Part shown: positions 17,191 to 25,721 of the stretch, piece by piece
Layout: each line of letters starts with the position of its first letter
How positions within the stretch are numbered: the first letter of the stretch is position 1
Assembly: GCF_016908495.1 (NCBI RefSeq)
Contig: NZ_JAFBDZ010000004.1
Span: 434,001-498,000 of the forward strand
DNA length: 64,000 nucleotides
DNA from: Rossellomorea pakistanensis
Lineage (GTDB): Bacteria; Bacillota; Bacilli; Bacillales; Bacillaceae_B
Reading direction: 5' to 3'
The notes under the pieces: model-generated
The model's input: the letters and a program-made list of their open reading frames with translations, nothing else
Databases searched by the model: none
Told to the model about the DNA's origin: nothing
Program-made: the position numbers and the translations under genes

Positions 17191-17730
17191 ATGGAACTAT
17201 GGGAGTTGTTTAGCACATTCTTTATCATCGGCCTAGTATCGTTCGGAGGAGGATATGCCATGATTCCCGTAATAGAAAACGAAGTCTCCCAACACGGGTG
17301 GATGACAATCCAACAATTTACCGATGTCATCGCTATTGCGGGGATGTCGCCTGGTCCGATCGCCACCAATAGTGCCATTTTAGTTGGATATTCAACAGCC
17401 GGAATAACAGGAGCCATCATATCTGCTCTTGGAATCTTGCTCCCATCTCTCCTACTTGTAATCGGGGTAGCGACTTTCTTTGTCAAATTGCATCATTATC
17501 CAATTGTAAAATCCATATTTTATGGGCTAAGACCTATCGTCACTAGTTTAATCATCTATGCCGCAATTACTTTCTCCCTTTCAAATAACCTGATAAGTTT
17601 AAAGGTTTCCTGGCATTCCGTTAGCTTAATCCTAATCTTTGGAATATCCTTATTTGTCCTATTGAGATTACGATGGCATCCTGTTTATGTCATTGTACTT
17701 TCTGGGTTAGTCGGAATTGCCCTCTATTGA
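17191..17730 (+). CDS. chromate transporter, second half-size subunit
   Basis: A 179-residue half-size CHR-family protein, paralogue of the preceding gene. It has FGGGYAMIPVIENEVSQ and SPGPIATNSAILVG in the corresponding positions. The ATG at 17191 is preferred because AAAGGTG lies 6 bases upstream; an in-frame ATG at 17170 would add seven basic residues. The two halves probably insert in opposite orientation and form a heterodimer, as reported for the B. subtilis pair. Confidence 0.9.
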   Translation: MELWELFSTFFIIGLVSFGGGYAMIPVIENEVSQHGWMTIQQFTDVIAIAGMSPGPIATNSAILVGYSTAGITGAIISALGILLPSLLLVIGVATFFVKLHHYPIVKSIFYGLRPIVTSLIIYAAITFSLSNNLISLKVSWHSVSLILIFGISLFVLLRLRWHPVYVIVLSGLVGIALY

Positions 17731-17767
17731 TAAAATATGAAGTTGGGTGGGTTCGTAATCCTTTTAA

Positions 17768-18070
17768 CTATTGCGTATACTCCTTTTCTTCCATCCGTTC
17801 CAAAATCATACGGAAGCCACTATTTTCTTTATCTAAACACTTTTTCACCCGCGATACCATGCTTGATCGCGCGTTGGTTTCTGCTTCAATCATTTCATAC
17901 GTGTCCCCGTCTAAAATCCTTTTCGCTGCTCCAAGTCTTTGCTCAAAAGCTTCCAATTCCCTATCAGTACATAAATCACATAGAAACTCTACGCATTCTT
18001 CCAGTGTATTTAATGAAAGCATCGCTTTATACAACTGCTCCCGGTTCGCTTTTTTTCCATCAATTTTCAT
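17768..18070 (-). CDS. yerC: YerC/YecD-type TrpR-like regulator
   Basis: A 100-residue helical protein of the Trp-repressor-like YerC/YecD family. It has the LYKAMLSLNTLEECVEFL opening, DLCTDRELEAFEQRL and a C-terminal helix-turn-helix (NARSSMVSRVKKCL). The ATG at 18070 follows GGGGAGAG; an upstream in-frame extension has no ribosome site. The regulated genes in Bacillus are not well established. It converges with the chromate transporter operon. Confidence 0.88.
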   Translation of the reverse strand: MKIDGKKANREQLYKAMLSLNTLEECVEFLCDLCTDRELEAFEQRLGAAKRILDGDTYEMIEAETNARSSMVSRVKKCLDKENSGFRMILERMEEKEYTQ

Positions 18071-18295
18071 ACCACTCTCTCCCCTATTGATTAATTTTAT
18101 AATATTCTGAATCGTATTCGTCATTATAAAATGAAAAACATTATTTTGCAAAACTTATATGAACACGTTTGTATTTGGGGTATTTTTTAAAACTTATTTG
18201 CTTCTATCTACCTATTATTCAAAAAAGAAATCACCTCTTCAATAATAAAGTAACCACTAATTTATACTAATACCTTGACAAACGAACAAAAAAAA

Positions 18296-18326
18296 CGTGT
18301 TTTGAAAAAAGTTTGATCAAAACACG
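18296..18326 (-). terminator. terminator of the SDR gene
   Basis: Perfect 10-bp stem (CGTGTTTTGA and TCAAAACACG) with an 11-base loop and an eight-T tail on the minus strand, 60 bases past the SDR stop. Confidence 0.85.
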
Positions 18327-18386
18327 CTCTAAATTTATTCAATTGATTAGTTTTAAATAAAAGTTTGTATCTGTTCATCACAATGG

Positions 18387-19106
18387 TCATGCATTTGTAT
18401 CCAACATCGCAGGCATATTGATTTCTTTCACACATGAAGCATTCGAAAGATTAGTTATAGCCTTTACCAATGAAACGATATCCTGAACAGGTATTCTCGT
18501 TCCTTTATAAGTAGTTAATGTCTTTTCTAAACCTTCTTCATAAGGGATTGTTGCTGCGATATTTCCTGGGTTTATACATGTAACACCTATCGCATATTTC
18601 CTTAAATTCTCGCGCAAGGAATTACCAATGCCACGCAGCCCGAATTTAGAAGCGACATACGTTACTTGTTTACTTTCGTTGTTTTCAATGCCATCAGCAG
18701 ATCCTATCAAAATAATCTTAGCATTCTCCGATCTTTTAAGATTTGGTAGCAATCTTTGAGTGCAAAGAATCGTAGACGTTGTATTTACATTGATGATGTT
18801 TGCCATATCTTTTGGATCATCTTTCTCAAAATCATAATGGTCTTGATACCCTTCTTTTTCCCATATCCCTGCATTATAGATGAGTACATCGATCGGTTCA
18901 TCTTTTATCCCATCGGCAATACAATTAATTGAAGAACTCAACAACGATAAGTCCGCCTCAATCCAAGATCTATGGACTCCATCATTTAGTGTCAAAGTTA
19001 CAGGACGGCTCCTAGAAACCATCCAAACATGATCTCCTTTCTCGGGTAGCCCTTTTACGAATGCATCACCTAACCCTTTGCTTGCACCTACTATAACAAA
19101 ATTCAT
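18387..19106 (-). CDS. short-chain dehydrogenase/reductase
   Basis: A 239-residue classical SDR. It begins with the cofactor motif VIVGASKGLGDAF, has NAGIWEKEG (NNAG-like) near residue 85, and the catalytic YVASK with upstream Ser in LIGSADG. It would be an NAD(P)H-dependent oxidoreductase; the substrate is unknown. The ATG at 19106 follows GGGGGAAG; the longer in-frame start lacks a site. Monocistronic with its own terminator. Confidence 0.9.
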   Translation of the reverse strand: MNFVIVGASKGLGDAFVKGLPEKGDHVWMVSRSRPVTLTLNDGVHRSWIEADLSLLSSSINCIADGIKDEPIDVLIYNAGIWEKEGYQDHYDFEKDDPKDMANIINVNTTSTILCTQRLLPNLKRSENAKIILIGSADGIENNESKQVTYVASKFGLRGIGNSLRENLRKYAIGVTCINPGNIAATIPYEEGLEKTLTTYKGTRIPVQDIVSLVKAITNLSNASCVKEINMPAMLDTNA

Positions 19107-19387
19107 CTTGTCTTCCCCCTTATTAACAAAAAGTAAGTAACAACCTCTTAAACTACTCAAATGATAACGTCTATTATTAAGCTAAACTTCAAGTAAAATA
19201 CTGATGTTTCACTACAACTTTAGACTGACAATCTTATATTTTTACATTTAAAGCAACCAATTATTGACGAAATTTGATTAACCCTTATAATTCTTGCATC
19301 TATCATTTAATACTTGTATATTCAAATTTATACATATATTTAAAGTTAAAGAATACCAAAACAATTCATGTCAAAAGAGTGATTCAA

Positions 19388-19813
19388 TTGAATTCTAAAA
19401 ATGAACCGATCCATCCACGTTACGATAACATGAGAATTGCTTATTTTATTATTGTTGTTATCATCATACTATTAGGCTTAGCCTCTAGAAAATACAGTCC
19501 TCTACTTCCATTATTTGCAGCTCAGCACGCCGGGGATATGCTATGGTCCATGATGATCTATTTCGGTTTCCGTTTCTTCCTACTGCGTACAAGCCTGCTC
19601 ACAGCCATTTGGCTCAGCTTTTTGCTATGCTTCGGTATAGAATTCAGTCAACTGTATCAAGAAGACTGGATTAATCAGATTCGAGAAACATTGCTTGGAG
19701 CATTGGTCCTGGGTAAAGGTTTTCTTGCTGTAGATCTGATTCGATATACAGCAGGCATTATCATGGCCGCTACTTTGGATAAAGTAATACTTATCTTTAC
19801 TTTTCGGAGATAA
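19388..19813 (+). CDS. DUF2809 membrane protein
   Basis: A 141-residue membrane protein with four helices and the family pattern RKYSPLLPLFAAQHAGDMLWSMMIYFGFRF, a cytosolic GIEFSQLYQ segment and DLIRYTAGI. The family is called DUF2809 or ribosomal maturation YjgA-like in databases; function unknown. The TTG at 19388 is chosen because AAAGAG lies 8 bases upstream. Longer in-frame extensions are unlike the family. Confidence 0.75.
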   Translation: MNSKNEPIHPRYDNMRIAYFIIVVIIILLGLASRKYSPLLPLFAAQHAGDMLWSMMIYFGFRFFLLRTSLLTAIWLSFLLCFGIEFSQLYQEDWINQIRETLLGALVLGKGFLAVDLIRYTAGIIMAATLDKVILIFTFRR

Positions 19814-20128
19814 ACTGTTAGCTCCTGAAATAAGTGGTGTCCCTAACCAATGAGTCAGGAGCCACAACTTCAGTGTATAGAAGAAACTCTCATGATATCT
19901 TCTAATATATGGCTATGCATTTTGGAGCCGGCCCCCTACTGATCTTCCTTATTTATCCATCAATCTATTTGATTACATTTTCTTTTCCTCTTCAGTTCCA
20001 GGATAGAAAGAATCCAAATTCTATTATGACTAAACACTTTGTACTCATTTTTTTCCTAATTATCCCACTAATATTTCCCGCCCACTACTGACAATAATAT
20101 CTATAAAAAGATAAGGGTGTTAAAAGAA
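19814..20128. other. intergenic stretch, no confident gene
   Basis: Contains a long-range inverted repeat (GCTCCTGA at about 19820, TCAGGAGC at about 19855), possibly a weak terminator of the DUF2809 gene. A 60-codon hydrophobic frame starting ATGGCTATGCATTTTGG at 19909 has no ribosome site and is not called. Confidence 0.4.
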
Positions 20129-20590
20129 ATGGAAAAATTTATGATTAAGGGACTATTTACGTTGTGTATTTTAGGTTTCCCCTTTCTAGTTAAAAAACCA
20201 AAATTAAAAGAAATGTTAATTGTCTTTTTCTCAAAAGGGATATTATCAACTCTCATCGATGCTTATGTAGTGAATACGAATAAAATTAAGTACCCTGTAC
20301 GTCCATTCCCCAAAATTTTCAGCACAAATATTCTTTACGATATGTTATTTTTTCCACTTCTAAGTGTTATATGGATTAAGCAATCCTATCACGATAATTT
20401 ACCAAAAATTTTATTAAAAAGTCTTACTTGGAGTATCCCTATGAGTTTCCTTCAGTGGTACTTAGAACGAAACAGTAGGTTATTTAAATGGAAAAAGTGG
20501 TCTATATTTCATACCTTTGGAAGTATAAGTTTTACTTTACTAACAATAAGAGGTTTACATGGCTTGGTGAAAAGAATAGATGAAAATTAG
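20129..20590 (+). CDS. membrane protein, CBO0543-like
   Basis: A 153-residue polytopic membrane protein with about four helices. The segment YDMLFFPLLSVIW followed by LQWYLERNSRLFKWKKW and FHTF resembles the CBO0543 family of Firmicute membrane proteins, which also occurs at 21412 and 62317 in this window. Function unknown. The ATG at 20129 follows AAGGGTG at 9 bases; an in-frame GTG four codons earlier overlaps that site and is unlikely. Confidence 0.65.
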   Translation: MEKFMIKGLFTLCILGFPFLVKKPKLKEMLIVFFSKGILSTLIDAYVVNTNKIKYPVRPFPKIFSTNILYDMLFFPLLSVIWIKQSYHDNLPKILLKSLTWSIPMSFLQWYLERNSRLFKWKKWSIFHTFGSISFTLLTIRGLHGLVKRIDEN

Positions 20591-20948
20591 ATTCCAACAG
20601 AATTAAAAGACAAAATTTACATACTATCAGCAGAATGTAAGACTCTATCGTTTCTTATAAAAACCTCTACATCAGTTCTCAACTTGTATCAAAAAAATCG
20701 AGTGTAAACCCTATATGATTTTCACTCGATATCCTTTATTTTTTTGAAACGGTATAGCCCAAAACGCTCTTTTATATCGCTTTTTTAATAATTCATACTG
20801 ACGAATAACTTCCTGTGCGATCTCACAGATTTCATCTAGGCCGCTGACTCCCTTAAGTACATTAGCTATCCCATTTTGCCTTTCAAGTATGCTAACAGAA
20901 TAAATGGCAAACACTACGGTTAAATCTTTTAAATTGGGAGCTGTTTAA
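20591..20948. other. intergenic stretch with a possible remnant gene
   Basis: On the minus strand 20711-20914 an open frame reads GLDEICEIAQEVIRQYELL and other helix-like sequence. It starts at GTG without a visible ribosome site. It may be a decayed gene; no family recognised, so it is not called as a CDS. Confidence 0.35.
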
Positions 20949-21419
20949 ATGGTCTTGTTCGGGGTACTCCTAATGATTTTGGTTGGTATGTTGATTCTAC
21001 AGAAGATCAATAAACTAAAAAAGCTAGAAATCGCTGCCATTTGGCTCTTCATTCCAAGCTTGATTCATGACATTGCCATTGGATTATCAAACTTAAAAAT
21101 AATAGAATTAACTAAAAATATTGAAATGCACTCATCCTTTATAGTAGGTAAAACCTTACTCATCCCAGTAATCATCCTAATGTTTATTAATGCGAGTGTT
21201 GGTCGCCCATCTGTGACGATTAAAATCATGATTTCTCTATTCTCCGCTGCCATCCTACTATTTGTCGAATATTCTTTTGAATGGGCAGGTGTCATCACCC
21301 ATAAAAATGTTAGCCTTTGGTCTTCGTATCTCTTTTGGTTATTAACCATACTCTTATTGTTAGGGCTTCGGCAATTTTTCAACATCTTATTGCAAAGGAG
21401 ATCTAAACATATTGTTTAA
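20949..21419 (+). CDS. polytopic membrane protein, unknown family
   Basis: A 156-residue hydrophobic protein with about five helices. It starts at ATG 8 bases after GGGAG and overlaps the next gene by 8 bases. The paired organisation with the CBO0543-like gene downstream suggests the two proteins work together. No catalytic motif is visible. Confidence 0.65.
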   Translation: MVLFGVLLMILVGMLILQKINKLKKLEIAAIWLFIPSLIHDIAIGLSNLKIIELTKNIEMHSSFIVGKTLLIPVIILMFINASVGRPSVTIKIMISLFSAAILLFVEYSFEWAGVITHKNVSLWSSYLFWLLTILLLLGLRQFFNILLQRRSKHIV

Positions 21420-21924
21420 AATACCTATCGATTTTGATGAAAATGAGTGGTTTATTCTTCTCGTTTTAACTTCAATGATCGTTTTTTATATCATCATGCC
21501 CAAAAAATTACCAGGTACTTTGACTTTACTCATGATGCTTTTTTATGCATTTTTGGGAAGAATCGCAGATTTTATCCTTGCCTTTGATTATCCCTTTAAT
21601 TTATATGACACAATGGATACATCCAGCTATGATTTATTTGATTTCATCACCTATTCAACCGTTTATCCACTATACGGTTTCTTTTTCGCCAATTTTTATT
21701 ATAGCTGGAATTTAAAAGGGTTCTATAGGGTTGTATATATTATTGTATGGGTTTTAATGTCCCTTTTTTTTGAATACATAGCTATTTACTTTCAAGTATT
21801 TCATTTTAATGGTTGGAATCTGTTTTATTCATTCATTGTGTATGTGGTGGTATTTATACTAATCGTCCTATATTTAGAGCTCACCATTAAATGGTATAAA
21901 CAAGAGACGCTCAGAGGCTCTTAG
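21412..21924 (+). CDS. CBO0543-family membrane protein
   Basis: A 170-residue membrane protein with about five helices. The central YPLYGFFFANFYYSWNLKG and the later FFEYIAIYF with FNGWNLFYSFIVY match the order of features seen in the 62317 protein. It starts at TTG inside the end of the upstream gene (GGAG 11 bases before), indicating translational coupling. Function unknown. Confidence 0.7.
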   Translation: MFKIPIDFDENEWFILLVLTSMIVFYIIMPKKLPGTLTLLMMLFYAFLGRIADFILAFDYPFNLYDTMDTSSYDLFDFITYSTVYPLYGFFFANFYYSWNLKGFYRVVYIIVWVLMSLFFEYIAIYFQVFHFNGWNLFYSFIVYVVVFILIVLYLELTIKWYKQETLRGS

Positions 21925-22446
21925 GTTGTTCTACTGTCAATCAAAATAAGCAATCAATGTTCAAGGTATGGCGATCATCTTTCCAATCAGTTAACTTTTA
22001 CTAACTATTCTAATGAACCTTTCCAAAGCTTGAGCTACCATCTTCTTCATTAGTCCTCGTAACAAAATAAGCAACACCCTTTAGTGCAGGGATTGTGTTT
22101 CCCATAGCAATGTAAGGTTCCCTACAAATCTAAAACATTTGCTTTAACATCAGTAGTGTATTCCATATCCCATTGAGTAAAGTTTGTTTAAGAGCCTATC
22201 CCCCTTATCATTAGATAATGTACCTTACTAGCATGAAATGAAGTAAATAAATTGAACTAATTCCCTCCTATACTTTAGTAATAGAAGTAAAAAGAGACAA
22301 TGATTGAAATAAGAGAATGATTTCATTAAAATACCTTATAGTATCTAAATAAACTAGTATATCAATCGACATCAATTCATATGGAAAGTAACTATCCATA
22401 CTGTCTTTTCAAACAGCATATCTAGTCATAAAGGGAAGAGATCCTA
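21925..22446. other. intergenic stretch with HAD-phosphatase remnant
   Basis: More than 500 bases without an intact gene. Its only recognisable content is the C-terminal fragment of a HAD phosphatase on the minus strand (listed separately), followed by the promoter region of ctaB. Confidence 0.6.
22010..22108 (-). pseudogene. remnant of a Cof-type HAD phosphatase (C-terminus)
   Basis: Thirty-two codons ending in TAG read AMGNTIPALKGVAYFV and TRTNEEDGSS, the signature C-terminal end of Cof-type HAD phosphatases (AMGNA-x-x-x-LK-x-x-A-D-x-V-T-x-x-N-x-x-D-G). Upstream the frame breaks, with only scattered similarity for another 100 bases. The rest of the gene is gone, so this is a decayed fragment. 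Confidence 0.7.
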
Positions 22447-23364
22447 ATGCAAAACGAAGAACACCGAACAACACAGAAACAGAATTTGTCAAAAATTTTG
22501 GCACAAACGGTTAAGACCGGGATTATTAAATCAAATTTGATCCCGATGTTTGCTGGATTGACATTGTGTTTATATACCTATCAGATAAGCCTGTTTGAGA
22601 AAATCCCTGAAATACTATTCGCTTTGATTGGTTCAATTTTAGTAATGGGGGCAGCTGGAGCATTTAATAACCTGTATGATCGAGACATTGATTCTATCAT
22701 GGAGAGGACCAAATACAGACCTACTGTGACAGGGGAAATAAAACCTAAAACTGTATTATGGCTCGGGATTTTCATGACGATCTTTGGAATAGCAGCACTT
22801 GCATTAGCCACTCCTCTAGCAGCACTTCTAGGGTTTTTAGGTTTGTTTTTTTATGTTGTCCCGTATACGATGTGGAGTAAAAGGAGAACCATTTATAATA
22901 CCGAGATCGGAAGCATTTCTGGAGCAATGCCTCCTCTCATAGGATGGGCGGCTATTTATCCTGACATCACACACCCTGCTATTCTTGGCCTTTTTGTGAT
23001 TACGGTGATTTGGCAGATGCCTCATTTCTATGCGATAGCTATTCGCAAGCATGATGAATATAAGGCTGCGAATGTTCCGATGCTTCCAGTCATTAAAGGC
23101 GTAAAAAGAACTTATTTACAAACAAATATTTATCTAATTGTTTTAATTGCCATCAGCTTTCTATTGGGATCCTTAAGCCTTGGCCTTATGTTAGTAGCAC
23201 TTCTTCTAAGTGTTATCTGGCTGATATTAAGTATTTTTGGATACAAAAGGATGGATTCAGAGAAATGGGCAAAATCAATGTTTGTTTTTTCCCTTTTTCA
23301 TATGACTGTCTTATTCTCGACGATCATTATCTATTCGCTTATGGGGATCTTTTTTAAATTTTGA
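22447..23364 (+). CDS. ctaB: protoheme IX farnesyltransferase
   Basis: A 305-residue UbiA-superfamily prenyltransferase that converts haem B to haem O by adding a farnesyl group, for cytochrome oxidase assembly. It has nine predicted helices, the prenyl-diphosphate-binding NNLYDRDIDSIMERTKYRPT (N-D-x-x-D) loop near residue 75, and a second Asp-rich loop replaced by AIRKHDEYKAANVPMLP near 200. Length fits the family. It is not next to other cta genes here, so it may be an additional copy or a separately located one. Confidence 0.96.
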   Translation: MQNEEHRTTQKQNLSKILAQTVKTGIIKSNLIPMFAGLTLCLYTYQISLFEKIPEILFALIGSILVMGAAGAFNNLYDRDIDSIMERTKYRPTVTGEIKPKTVLWLGIFMTIFGIAALALATPLAALLGFLGLFFYVVPYTMWSKRRTIYNTEIGSISGAMPPLIGWAAIYPDITHPAILGLFVITVIWQMPHFYAIAIRKHDEYKAANVPMLPVIKGVKRTYLQTNIYLIVLIAISFLLGSLSLGLMLVALLLSVIWLILSIFGYKRMDSEKWAKSMFVFSLFHMTVLFSTIIIYSLMGIFFKF

Positions 23365-23530
23365 TAGTTGTGAGCATCGACTAAAATCCAGATTTCTATT
23401 TCCCGGATAATATCAAAAAACCCTCTGATAAAAATTTAACGGATTTACTTGAGAGGTGTAAAATGGGAAAAATCAAGGGAAATAACTAACCTATTCCCCA
23501 AGTTATTCACTCTTAACTCTCTGGAAAATT

Positions 23531-23677
23531 CTAATATGTTTTCTCAAGAGAGTATGAAGAGCATTCCACATACTCTTGATTGATTCCGTTTTTATAATCC
23601 TTAGAAAGACCTTTCTTCAACTTTCCTATGTGGCTTTGGCCTTCATCGGTAATGAGAGGACCTTTTTTGACGGTCAA
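23531..23677 (-). CDS. small 48-residue protein overlapping upstream membrane gene
   Basis: A frame starting at TTG inside the stop of the membrane protein gene (TTGA overlap) and reading TVKKGPLITDEGQSHIGKL to a TAG at 23531. The composition is protein-like and hydrophilic. The ribosome site is weak (GCGGG). The overlap suggests translational coupling; it could equally be the frameshifted tail of the upstream gene. No family recognised. Confidence 0.4.
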   Translation of the reverse strand: MTVKKGPLITDEGQSHIGKLKKGLSKDYKNGINQEYVECSSYSLEKTY

Positions 23678-23970
23678 TGAAATAAACCCGCTAACAAAAA
23701 ATCAAAGTGATTTTTTGTTAGCCAAATGCTTCTTGCCCTATGTCTAAGAAAATAAATAATAGGATTCAATATACTAAACCCTACAATCGCTAGGAACAGA
23801 TAAGTGGAGACGGCATCTCCACCTAAACCAACCTCGTCAACAATGATGCCACTATAAAAAAGAACTTGGGCAGATACCAATATGGATATAATAGATAGGC
23901 TCAAGACCTGAATGCCGCTAATAAACATATTTTTGGCTCGAGGAAGAATGACTATGAAAAATAAAATCAA
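23674..23970 (-). CDS. membrane protein with uncertain start
   Basis: A hydrophobic protein with about three helices and a basic loop (FLRHRARSIWLTKN). The first possible start is TTG at 23970, but the same frame stays open upstream to about 24050 and encodes another hydrophobic helix (FTLLRPIFITFLIVSLIL). A perfect AGGAGG lies at 24056-24061 with no ATG, GTG or TTG in this frame behind it. The gene may have lost its start codon or uses a rare one. Function unknown. Confidence 0.5.
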   Translation of the reverse strand: MILFFIVILPRAKNMFISGIQVLSLSIISILVSAQVLFYSGIIVDEVGLGGDAVSTYLFLAIVGFSILNPIIYFLRHRARSIWLTKNHFDFLLAGLFH

Positions 23971-24121
23971 TGATACTATTAAAAACGTAATAAAAATGGG
24001 TCTTAATAGCGTAAATACTCCTAAGATTTCGAACGATTCAGATGTATACTTGGATCCTCCTATTTTTCATTATAGATCCATTCATTTTTTGACTTACACC
24101 AGAAATGTTCACACTTCTCCA

Positions 24122-24319
24122 TTAGTCTTTATTTTCATTATCCGATAACAATTTATCTACCTTTTCCTCTATTCGATTTAACCGCTTATTTCTTCTACTA
24201 AATACAAATAAGGTTAAAATAAGTACCACAGGGATACCAATGACAATTAGAAGCATAGTTAGTTGGAAAATTAGATCACCTATATTAAATCCGCCAATAG
24301 TTGATGCTAAGATAAACAT
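24122..24319 (-). CDS. DUF4083-like single-pass membrane protein
   Basis: A 65-residue protein with one strong membrane helix (about residues 17-40) followed by RRNKRLNRIEEKVDKLLSD, a short basic then amphipathic segment typical of the DUF4083 family of Bacillus. The ATG at 24319 lies 9 bases after GGGGAGG; ATG two codons earlier is too close to that site. Function unknown. Confidence 0.7.
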   Translation of the reverse strand: MFILASTIGGFNIGDLIFQLTMLLIVIGIPVVLILTLFVFSRRNKRLNRIEEKVDKLLSDNENKD

Positions 24320-24528
24320 ACCCATTTCCCTCCCCTTCAACATTACCATAATAATCCATATATTTTATTTTACAGGCATCTATTCAAAAAGGACAGTCTC
24401 TTATTCAAGTATACTTTATTTTAAGTTCAAAGGAACCAGCTTTAGCATCAAAAATAGAAGTACAATTTAACAAATTAACTCAACTGAAATCGGAGAAATA
24501 ACCTCAATTTCTAATTTTTCTATAAATA

Positions 24529-24559
24529 AAAAGCCCTTCTCGAATTAGAAGGGACTTTT
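24529..24559 (-). terminator. terminator of cotD
   Basis: CCCTTCT and AGAAGGG arms with a 6-base loop and flanking A/T runs, giving CTTTTTATTT on the minus strand. About 35 bases past the cotD stop. Confidence 0.8.
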
Positions 24560-24592
24560 CAAAGCTTTTGAAATGACCGATATCCTTTCACA

Positions 24593-24973
24593 TTAACACC
24601 ATTTAGGTTTACATGGCGGGCGTGGTTTACAATGATGTTGCATTGGTTGTTGATCTACACAATAATGTTTATGTGTTGCTTGGTTTACCACCGACTGTGT
24701 GTGAGGATACGAATGCATATATTTGTAGTTAGTCTGATTAACATGTGTTGTATGGCTTGGATGAACCATCGGTACGACGACATCTTGACCTGTAAACTGA
24801 GTATTTTGTTTTACAGGGCTATATTGTGCGGGCATCGTTTGAGTCGGCTTCTGCTGGGCAGGGCTCACTTGTGGATAACCACAGTTGGCACCAGGATAAC
24901 CTGGCATTTGTTGCTGTCCCATTACTGGCTTTTGTTCTTTCCCCATAATTGGCTTTTGATATTCATGTCTCAT
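24593..24973 (-). CDS. cotD: CotD-family spore coat protein
   Basis: A 126-residue protein rich in His, Gln, Pro and Cys. It has the CotD signature PMVHPSHTTHVNQTNY and HSYPHTQSVVNQ, and a Cys/Pro-rich end (HHCKPRPPCKPKWC). CotD is an inner-coat protein of Bacillus spores, made in the mother cell late in sporulation. A SigK-like -10 element CATATCATA (25012-25020) with an AC 15 bases upstream lies just before the gene. The N-terminal half has short MGQQ/MPGYP repeats. Confidence 0.9.
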   Translation of the reverse strand: MRHEYQKPIMGKEQKPVMGQQQMPGYPGANCGYPQVSPAQQKPTQTMPAQYSPVKQNTQFTGQDVVVPMVHPSHTTHVNQTNYKYMHSYPHTQSVVNQATHKHYCVDQQPMQHHCKPRPPCKPKWC

Positions 24974-25011
24974 TTTAACTACTCCTTTCTTCTTTATACC
25001 TTATGATATGT

Positions 25012-25020
25012 AGGACAAGT
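25012..25020 (-). promoter_or_regulatory. SigK-like promoter -10 of cotD
   Basis: CATATCATA on the minus strand matches the mother-cell SigK consensus CATANNNTA, with AC 15 bases upstream. It lies about 40 bases before the cotD start. Confidence 0.6.
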
Positions 25021-25175
25021 ACCTAGTGTGTGGACAGGAACCTAACTGATGAAATGGAACGAGCCCTTTTAATAAATTTGGATTTTTAAGAAAGAAGAAT
25101 TTATTGATTAAATCCGCTTTTTTACTCTACTTATGAATGACTTTTTAGAGATCTTTAACAAAATGCAGCTTCAGC

Positions 25176-25721
25176 CTAATGTGATTTTTTTAAAACCTTT
25201 GAATAAATTTGAGGAGCTATATTTTTATTTGTCACCTCTATGATGGCAACTTCTTTTATCTTCCCATGAATGGTGTCATTTCTTGTTAAACAGTAATGAA
25301 AGGCCTCTGATAATTTATTAGTGGATAATCTATTTGCTAACGTACAGTGAGGGATCCATTTGCCTGGTAAGTACAATGAATTTGGATTGTCATTGAACTC
25401 TTTAAAATATTGATGATGCTGAGAATGAAATTCCAGCAGTTCTTTCGTTACCGTTGGGGAGAAAAATAATGTCCCTGAATTTAAAAACGTCCCTAGTGTC
25501 TGAAAGGTTATCTCAATTTCTGACTTATCAACATAAAACAATTCCATATGGTCGCTATATTCTAAATAGTTTAGGTTTTCATAGCTTGCTATAGTTATAT
25601 GTGGCCTTCTATCTTCTATTTCTTCTGCATAAAAGGAAATAGACTTTTCACTTAACTCTCTCCAAATATCTTTAATGATTTGCTCTGTTTTTTCATCGAA
25701 TAATGCTATTACACCGTACAT
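25176..25721 (-). CDS. 2'-5' RNA ligase-like 2H phosphoesterase
   Basis: A 181-residue protein of the 2H phosphoesterase superfamily. Both catalytic H-x-T/S motifs are present: PHITIAS at residues 40-46 and PHCTLAN near 123. Such proteins act on 2',3'-cyclic phosphates or 2'-5' linkages in RNA; the natural substrate in Bacillus is not known. The adjacent intergenic region contains the dispersed element copy B. Confidence 0.85.
   Translation of the reverse strand: MYGVIALFDEKTEQIIKDIWRELSEKSISFYAEEIEDRRPHITIASYENLNYLEYSDHMELFYVDKSEIEITFQTLGTFLNSGTLFFSPTVTKELLEFHSQHHQYFKEFNDNPNSLYLPGKWIPHCTLANRLSTNKLSEAFHYCLTRNDTIHGKIKEVAIIEVTNKNIAPQIYSKVLKKSH

Noticed and set aside
19909..20091. 60-codon hydrophobic plus frame
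   Set aside because: No ribosome site before either possible ATG; not enough support.
20711..20914. 67-codon minus frame with helix-like sequence
   Set aside because: GTG start without ribosome site and no known family; noted only as a possible remnant.
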